Source: BS750m-G62 sp046483505
Lineage (GTDB): Bacteria; Planctomycetota; Phycisphaerae; FEN-1346
Assembly: GCA_046483505.1 (NCBI GenBank)
Contig: JAWODB010000196.1
Coordinates: forward strand, 1-49,524
Length of the DNA: 49,524 nt
Direction: 5' to 3'
Each line of letters starts with the position of its first letter. Position 1 is the stretch's first letter. The notes below the pieces were generated by a model. The model had not been told where the DNA came from, searched no databases, and saw only the letters and a list, made by a program, of their open reading frames with translations. This document shows positions 44,268 to 49,524 of this stretch, piece after piece. The position numbers and the translations under genes are program-made.

Positions 44268-44370
44268 TTAGCCGCCGGGCTTGCCCGGCGCGTGCCGTTG
44301 CCGTGCGATGCTCGCGCCGCATCGGCATGGTTGTTTTGGGAAGTGCGGCGGGCAGGACTGCCCGCCGCGC
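44268..44370. repeat. Two palindromes upstream of dnaE
   Basis: TTAGCCGCCGGGCTTGCCCGGCG at 44268-44290 (split here as TTAGCCGCCGGG and CTTGCCCGGCG) is the reverse of 29011-29033, and GCGGCGGGCAGGACTGCCCGCCGC lies at 44345-44368. The gap 44112-44393 contains these and no gene. Confidence 0.7.
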
Positions 44371-44393
44371 ATACGTGAAACGCGAGGTCCGCC

Positions 44394-47300
44394 GTGCCCG
44401 ACACCCCGTTCGTCCATCTGCACGTCCACACCGAGTACAGCCTCCTCGACGGTGCCTGCCGCATCAAGGACCTCGTCGCGGCCGCCGTCGAACAGGGGGC
44501 CGAGGCCCTCGCCGTCACCGATCACGGGAACCTCTACGGCGTGGTGCCGTTCTACAGCGCGTGCAAGGCGGCCGGCATCCGGCCGGTCATCGGGTACGAG
44601 GCGTACGTGGCGCCCGGGCGGCGGCAGGACCGCGAGACCGTCTCGGGCAACCAGGACGCCGGCTATCACCTCGTGCTCCTGGCCGAGAACGACGCGGGCT
44701 TCCGGAACCTGCTGCGCCTGGCCACGACGGCCTCGCTGGACGGCTTCTACTACAAGCCGCGCATCGACAAGCAGTGCCTGGCCGAGCACGCGGAGGGCCT
44801 GGTGGGCCTGACGGCGTGCCTGCAGGGCGAGGTGCCGCGGCGGCTGCTCGCCGGCGACACCGCCGGCGCCCGCCGGGCCGTCGAGCAGTACCGCGCCATC
44901 CTGGGGCCGGAGAACGTCTACCTGGAACTCCAGGACCACGGCATCGCCGACGAGCGGCGGGTGCGGCCGATGATGCTCGCCCTGGCCCGCGAGATGGGCG
45001 TGCCGCTCGTCGCCACCAACGACGTCCACTACATCCGGGCCGAGGACACCGAGGCCCACGACGTCCTGTTGTGCATCAACACGGGCAAACTGCTGGCCGA
45101 CGCCGACCGCATGCGGTACCCGGCGGGCGAGTTCCACCTGAAGACACTCGAGGAGATGCAGGCCCGCTTCGCCGACGTGCCGGAGGCCCTCGCGAACACG
45201 GTCGACGTGGCCCGCCGGTGCGACGTGACGCTGGAGTTCGGCGCGCACCACGTGCCGGTGTTCCGGACGCCGGACGGCGAGACGCCGGAGACGATGCTCC
45301 GCCGCCTCTGCGAGGAGGGCCTCCACTGGCGGTACGCCGAGGTCACGGACGCGCACCGCGAGCGGCTCGAGCGGGAACTGGAGGTCATCGAGGGCAAACG
45401 CTTCGCCAGTTACTTCCTCATCGTGTGGGACTTCGTCCGCTACGCGCGGGAGCGCGGCATTCCGTGCGGGGCGCGCGGCAGCGGGGTCGGGTGCATGGTG
45501 GCGTACCTGCTGGGCCTCTCGACGGTGGACCCGCTGGCCTACGGCCTGCTGTTCGAGCGGTTCGGGTCCATGAACCGCAACGAAATGCCGGACCTGGATA
45601 TCGACATCTGCCAGGACGGCCGCCAGGAACTCATCCGCTACGTCCGCGAGAAATACGGCGCGGACAACGTGGCCCAGATCATCACCTTCGGGACGCTGGG
45701 CGCCAAGGCGGCCGTCCGCGACGTGGGGCGCGTCCTGGACATGCCCCTGCCGGACGTGGACCGCATCGCCAAGAAGATCCCCGCCCAGGTGGGCATGACC
45801 CTGGAGAAGGCCCTCCAGGCGGAGCCGGACCTGGGGACGATGATGGAGCAGGAACCGCAGGTCCGGCGTCTCATCGACATCGCCCGGCGGCTGGAGGGGG
45901 TGTCGCGGCACGCCTCGGTGCACGCCGCCGCGGTCGTCATCGCCGATGCGCCGCTCGTCACCTACGCCCCGCTCTGCCGCGTCGGCGACGACGTGACGAC
46001 CCAGTGGGAGATGAACACCATCGAGAAGGTGGGCCTCCTGAAGATGGACTTCCTGGGCCTGCGGACCCTGTCGACGATGCAGCGGGCGGTGGAACTGGTG
46101 CGCGCGCACCGGGGGGTGGAGGTCGACCTGGAGACCATCCCCCTGGACGACCCCCAGGTGTACGGCATCTTCCAGCGGGGCGAGACGCGGGGCATCTTCC
46201 AGTTCGAGTCCGCCGGCATGCGGGAACTCCTCCAGCGGATCCAGCCCGACCGCCTGGACGACCTCATCGCCGCCAACGCCCTGTACCGCCCCGGGCCGAT
46301 GGTCATGATCGACGACTTCGTCGAGCGCAAGCACGGGCGGACGACCTTCGGCTATCCGCACCCGGACCTGGAAGACATCCTCCGCGAGACGCACGGCATC
46401 ATGGCGTACCAGGAACAGGTGATGCGGATCCTGAACCGCCTGGGCGACCTGCCCCTGCGGCGGGCGTACAAACTCATCAAGGCCATCTCGAAGAAGAAGC
46501 ATAAGACCATCGCCGCCGAGAAGGAAACGTTCCTCTCCGGCTGCGCCGAGCACGGCCTGGACGAGGGGAAGGCCGCCGGCATCTGGGAACTCATCACCCA
46601 CTTCGGCGGGTACGGGTTCAACAAGAGCCACTCCGCCCGTTACGCCCAGGTGGCGTACCAGACGGCGTACCTGAAGGCCCACTACCCGCTGGAGTTCATG
46701 GCGGCGCTGTTGACGTACGAGATGGGCGACTCCGACAAACTCGCCGAGTACATGGACGAGTGTCGGCACATGAATATCGAGGTGGCCCCGCCGGACGTCA
46801 ACGAGTCCGGCGCCCACTTCACGGTGGTGGAGGAGAAGATCCGGTTCGGCCTGGCGGCGGTCAAGGGCGTGGGCGAGAAGGCCGTCGAGGCCATCATCGA
46901 GGCCCGCGAGCGCCTCGGCGGACGCTTCGAGTCGCTCTTCGAGTTCTGCGAGCAGGTGGACCTCTCGCACGTGAACCGGAGCACCGTGGAGAGCCTCATC
47001 AAGTGCGGGGCGTTCGACTCCACCGGCGCCCGGCGGAGCCAACTGTCGGCGGTCCTCGAGCGGGCCCTGGCGGCCGGCGCCGAGGCCCAGAGCGATTCAC
47101 GCAAGGGACAGATGAACCTCCTGGACGCGTTCGCCGAGTCCGCCCCGCCGCCCGAGATCGCCCTGCCGGACCTGCCCGAATGGTCCGAGGACCGCCTCTC
47201 CGCCTGCGAAAAGGAGTCGCTGGGGCTGTACGTGCGGCACCATCCGCTCGGCCAGCACGAGGAGACGCTCCGCCACTTCACCACCGCCGCCAGCACCGAC

Positions 47301-47861
47301 CTGCCCCACCTGCGGCACGACACGAACGTCGTGGTGGGCGGCCTCATCAAGAGCGTCCGGACGCTGGTCACGAAGAGCGGGAAGAACGCCGGCTCGAAGA
47401 TGGCCGTCTTCGACCTGGAGGACCTCGCCGGCAACGTCGCCTGCGTGGTCTTTCCGCGCGACTACCGCACCTACGAGCCGCTGCTGGAGGCCGACCGCGT
47501 GGTCTTCGTCCGCGGGCAGGTGGACACGGCCCGCGAACAGCCGCAGGTCCGCGTGCAGGAGGTGCTCGACATCGCCGAGGGCCGCCGGCGGCTCGCCTCG
47601 GCCCTGGTCCTGCGCCTGGACGAAGCCGACGCCGACGAGCGCGTCATGCGGGCCCTGGCCGACGCCCTCCGGGCCCATCCCGGCAGCCTGCCCGTCTACC
47701 TCCAGGTCCAGGGCCGGGGCGGCCAGAAGACGCTCATCCGGGCCGGCGAGACCTTCCGCGTGACCATCGACGCGGGCCTCCAGCGGGACCTCGGCGACCT
47801 CCTCGGCGCCGAGGACCGCGTCCTCACGGCCAACGGGCACGGGATTATGGTGGGCCTGTAA
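44394..47861 (+). CDS. dnaE: DNA polymerase III alpha subunit
   Basis: 1155 residues from GTG 44394 with GAGGT five bases upstream. The PHP domain opens FVHLHVHTEYSLLDG and continues with VTDHGNLYG, HLVLLAENDAGF, LTACLQGEVPRR and ATNDVHYI; these keep the His, Asp, Glu and Cys metal ligands, so PHP proofreading is possible. Polymerase catalytic Asp residues are in MPDLDIDICQDGRQ (about 400-404), and EVDLETIPLDDPQVYGIFQR and KSHSARYAQVAYQTAYLKAH are further DnaE1 segments. The OB-fold (about 975-1060) starts VVVGGLIKSVRTL. It replicates the chromosome with the clamp and loader. Overall size and the OB-fold favour DnaE1 over the error-prone DnaE2. Confidence 0.96.
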   Translation: MPDTPFVHLHVHTEYSLLDGACRIKDLVAAAVEQGAEALAVTDHGNLYGVVPFYSACKAAGIRPVIGYEAYVAPGRRQDRETVSGNQDAGYHLVLLAENDAGFRNLLRLATTASLDGFYYKPRIDKQCLAEHAEGLVGLTACLQGEVPRRLLAGDTAGARRAVEQYRAILGPENVYLELQDHGIADERRVRPMMLALAREMGVPLVATNDVHYIRAEDTEAHDVLLCINTGKLLADADRMRYPAGEFHLKTLEEMQARFADVPEALANTVDVARRCDVTLEFGAHHVPVFRTPDGETPETMLRRLCEEGLHWRYAEVTDAHRERLERELEVIEGKRFASYFLIVWDFVRYARERGIPCGARGSGVGCMVAYLLGLSTVDPLAYGLLFERFGSMNRNEMPDLDIDICQDGRQELIRYVREKYGADNVAQIITFGTLGAKAAVRDVGRVLDMPLPDVDRIAKKIPAQVGMTLEKALQAEPDLGTMMEQEPQVRRLIDIARRLEGVSRHASVHAAAVVIADAPLVTYAPLCRVGDDVTTQWEMNTIEKVGLLKMDFLGLRTLSTMQRAVELVRAHRGVEVDLETIPLDDPQVYGIFQRGETRGIFQFESAGMRELLQRIQPDRLDDLIAANALYRPGPMVMIDDFVERKHGRTTFGYPHPDLEDILRETHGIMAYQEQVMRILNRLGDLPLRRAYKLIKAISKKKHKTIAAEKETFLSGCAEHGLDEGKAAGIWELITHFGGYGFNKSHSARYAQVAYQTAYLKAHYPLEFMAALLTYEMGDSDKLAEYMDECRHMNIEVAPPDVNESGAHFTVVEEKIRFGLAAVKGVGEKAVEAIIEARERLGGRFESLFEFCEQVDLSHVNRSTVESLIKCGAFDSTGARRSQLSAVLERALAAGAEAQSDSRKGQMNLLDAFAESAPPPEIALPDLPEWSEDRLSACEKESLGLYVRHHPLGQHEETLRHFTTAASTDLPHLRHDTNVVVGGLIKSVRTLVTKSGKNAGSKMAVFDLEDLAGNVACVVFPRDYRTYEPLLEADRVVFVRGQVDTAREQPQVRVQEVLDIAEGRRRLASALVLRLDEADADERVMRALADALRAHPGSLPVYLQVQGRGGQKTLIRAGETFRVTIDAGLQRDLGDLLGAEDRVLTANGHGIMVGL

Positions 47862-47865
47862 GGCG

Positions 47866-47979
47866 GGTGGCATGCCCGCCTCCGGAGGGTGCCATGCTTT
47901 CGCGCTTCTGCGAAAGCATGCGCTTCCGGCGCGGGACACGCCCGCTTTCGCAACGGTGCGAAAGCGTGCCACCCGGCAT
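47866..47979. repeat. Compound palindromic element (family F) between dnaE and queC
   Basis: Outer arms GGGTGGCA (47865-47872) and TGCCACCC (47967-47974) enclose hairpins CATGCTTTCGC/GCGAAAGCATG (47892-47919) and CGCTTTCGCA/TGCGAAAGCG (47943-47966). It lies between convergent genes and may serve as a two-way terminator. No other copy was found in the window. Confidence 0.8.
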
Positions 47980-48040
47980 CACATATCTATGACCGCGCTG
48001 TCGGCGAGGTGGCCCGGGAGCGCCACCGCCCGGCATTCGC

Positions 48041-48706
48041 TCACGCCACGAGCGGGTCCGCGACGCCGGCGTCGCGGAACGCCTCCGCCCGGCGCAGGCA
48101 ACTGGCGCACGCCCCGCACGGCACGTCGTCCTGCCGGTAACACGACCACGTCAGGGCGAGGGGGGCGGCCAGGTCCGTCCCCATCTGGACGACGTCGGCC
48201 TTCGAGAGGCCGATGACGGGCGTCTCGACGCGGATGTGCGTCGCCGGCCGCGTGCCCAACTCGATGAGCCGGCCAGCCGCCTCGAAGAACGGCGGCCGGC
48301 AGTCCGGGTAGCCGGGCGCGTCCGGCTCGACCGCCCCGATGACGACGTGCCCGGCCTCGAGCACCTCGGCCCAGGCGGCGGCGACGGCCAGCAGCGTGGC
48401 GTTGCGAAACGGGACGTACGTGCTGGGAATCTCGCCCGGCTTATCGTCCTCGGGAATGTCCATCCGACGATCCGTCAGGCTGCTGCCGCCGATTTGCTTA
48501 AGGTGCGGCAGGTCGACCGCGAGCGACGTCTCCGGCCGGAAGTGTTCGACCTGCTTCTCGAAGCATTCGCGTTCCTTCGCCTCCGTCCGCTGGCCGTAGG
48601 CGGCGTGCAGCATGGCCAGGCGATAGCGCTGGGCGGCCCAGGCGGTGGCGACGCACGAATCCAGGCCGCCGCTCGCCAGCACCACCGCCAGAGCCCGCTC
48701 GCTCAT
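48041..48706 (-). CDS. queC: 7-cyano-7-deazaguanine synthase
   Basis: 221 residues from ATG 48706. AVVLASGGLDSCVATAWA is the PP-loop, STYVPFRNATLLAVAAAWAE and DAPGYPDCRPPFFEA are typical QueC segments, and TWSCYRQDDVPCGACASCLRR holds four Cys for zinc. It converts 7-carboxy-7-deazaguanine with ammonia and ATP to preQ0, a precursor of queuosine in tRNA (or of deazaguanine DNA modification). No queD, queE or dpd genes are within the window, so which pathway it feeds is not shown. Confidence 0.95.
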   Translation of the reverse strand: MSERALAVVLASGGLDSCVATAWAAQRYRLAMLHAAYGQRTEAKERECFEKQVEHFRPETSLAVDLPHLKQIGGSSLTDRRMDIPEDDKPGEIPSTYVPFRNATLLAVAAAWAEVLEAGHVVIGAVEPDAPGYPDCRPPFFEAAGRLIELGTRPATHIRVETPVIGLSKADVVQMGTDLAAPLALTWSCYRQDDVPCGACASCLRRAEAFRDAGVADPLVA

Positions 48707-48775
48707 CGACGTTCCCCTGCGGTCGCACGCAAAGGCAAGGACAAAGACAACGGCATGCCCACACGGAGGCGAAGA

Positions 48776-48807
48776 TACTCAGGTACTCAGGCACTCAGGT
48801 ACTCAGG
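48776..48807. repeat. Octamer tandem array TACTCAGG x4
   Basis: TACTCAGG, TACTCAGG, CACTCAGG, TACTCAGG in exact 8-bp register, just after the stop of the last gene (read on the minus strand) and before queC. Confidence 0.9.
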
Positions 48808-48816
48808 TACTGACGT

Positions 48817-49524
48817 TCATGTTTCCTTCTCCACCGCCACGCGTTGCGGCTTGCCGTCCGTTTCGCGGACGAGGTAGAAGACGCCCGCGACGGGCACGTC
48901 CACGGTGACCGCCGGGCCGCCGGGGATGGTCAGGCGGACGCCCTCGCGGTCCTTGCGCGGCGAGTGGGCGTAGACGAGCCACTCGCGCCCGCCCGCCTTG
49001 CCGCGCACGCGGGCCAGCGCGAAGACCGGGATCTCGGTCTTCAGGTCCCACGGCCGCTTCGGATCGAGGTTCGTATCGAGCAGGTACCACCGCGGCCAAT
49101 CCTTGTACGTCTCCGGGATGCGCGACTGGAACGGATGCTCGTGGGCGGTGTTGGCGACGATCGCCGAGTCGCGCCAGAACCGACGCAGCACGTCGCTCGT
49201 GTACACGCGGTCGACGGCCTCCAGGATGGGGACGTAGTACGGGTGCCCGGCCTCGGCGGTGGTCCCGTGGCCGCGGAACTCCCGGACGACGCGCGGCCGG
49301 ACCAGCCACATGCCGAACTGGACCATCGCCCCGTACCGGGCGGGCGTCCACGTCTGCCCCTGCCTGGCGTACCACTTGCGCTTATCGTTGCGGCCGGGGT
49401 GGCCGTCCCATGTCGAAAACTCGAACCACCATTCGGGGTCGGCGGGCAGGGTCTCGCGCGCCAGGAACGGCACCCAGTTCATGGATTCGACCTGCGGGCT
49501 CCAGACGCGGAAGTTGCTGATCGC
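48817..49524 (-). CDS. C-terminal part of an unidentified protein, possibly glycoside-hydrolase-like
   Basis: The minus frame is open from the right edge (ISNFRVWSPQVESMNWVPFL onward) to TGA 48817, about 235 codons; the start lies outside. It is Trp- and Tyr-rich (EWWFEFSTWDGHPGRNDKRK, YARQGQTWTPARYGAMVQFG), the last 80 residues look like a small beta-sandwich (WLVYAHSPRKDREGVRLTIP then VPVAGVFYLVRE) of the kind that ends some secreted glycosidases. No family could be named with certainty. Confidence 0.6.
   Translation of the reverse strand, partial: AISNFRVWSPQVESMNWVPFLARETLPADPEWWFEFSTWDGHPGRNDKRKWYARQGQTWTPARYGAMVQFGMWLVRPRVVREFRGHGTTAEAGHPYYVPILEAVDRVYTSDVLRRFWRDSAIVANTAHEHPFQSRIPETYKDWPRWYLLDTNLDPKRPWDLKTEIPVFALARVRGKAGGREWLVYAHSPRKDREGVRLTIPGGPAVTVDVPVAGVFYLVRETDGKPQRVAVEKET

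Overview
The window is GC-rich bacterial DNA with long, densely packed genes and frequent GTG starts. Two PEP-CTERM sorting tails (one gene, one remnant), Tat-exported oxidoreductase and NIPSNAP proteins, expanded alkaline-phosphatase-superfamily genes and a recognisable integrase type all suggest a planctomycete-like organism (Planctomycetota, perhaps Phycisphaerae). This assignment is inference; no rRNA is present.

Layout. 1-8773 is a cell-surface and exopolysaccharide region: two alkaline-phosphatase-superfamily hydrolases bracket a PEP-CTERM propeller protein, a sulfotransferase coupled to a Wzx-type flippase, and a UDP-sugar 6-dehydrogenase. 8763-16223 is accessory DNA: a broken PEP-CTERM gene, two related 5'-truncated tyrosine integrases flanking a secreted glycosidase-like gene of visibly lower GC, small gene remnants, and an unknown two-gene operon (TPR protein plus hypothetical protein). 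It ends at a tRNA-Thr(CGU) whose 3' end faces the accessory DNA. 16566-29916 is ordinary core and membrane DNA: aldo/keto reductase, NIPSNAP, ComF, LptF/LptG, DUF2752, two paralogous membrane proteins, TilS, a UbiB-type kinase and a secreted protein. 30076-35388 holds argH, a glycyl radical enzyme of the hydroxyproline-dehydratase type, and argG, all on the minus strand. After a 1.5 kb repeat-filled gap come a 1759-residue AsmA-like protein coupled to a lipoprotein, and a secreted lipin-like phosphatase. The window closes with dnaE, queC and the end of an unknown secreted-type protein.

The most unusual feature is the density of dispersed palindromic elements. At least five families sit between genes. 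One 28-bp hairpin family shows compensatory base changes in its stem and comes with a short or a long loop. Two other families have inserted in frame inside genes, one copy in tilS and two in the AsmA-like gene. The second main point is the glycyl radical enzyme: it aligns with trans-4-hydroxyproline dehydratases but has Cys-Val-Thr where eliminating members carry Cys-x-Glu, and no activase gene is in the window.
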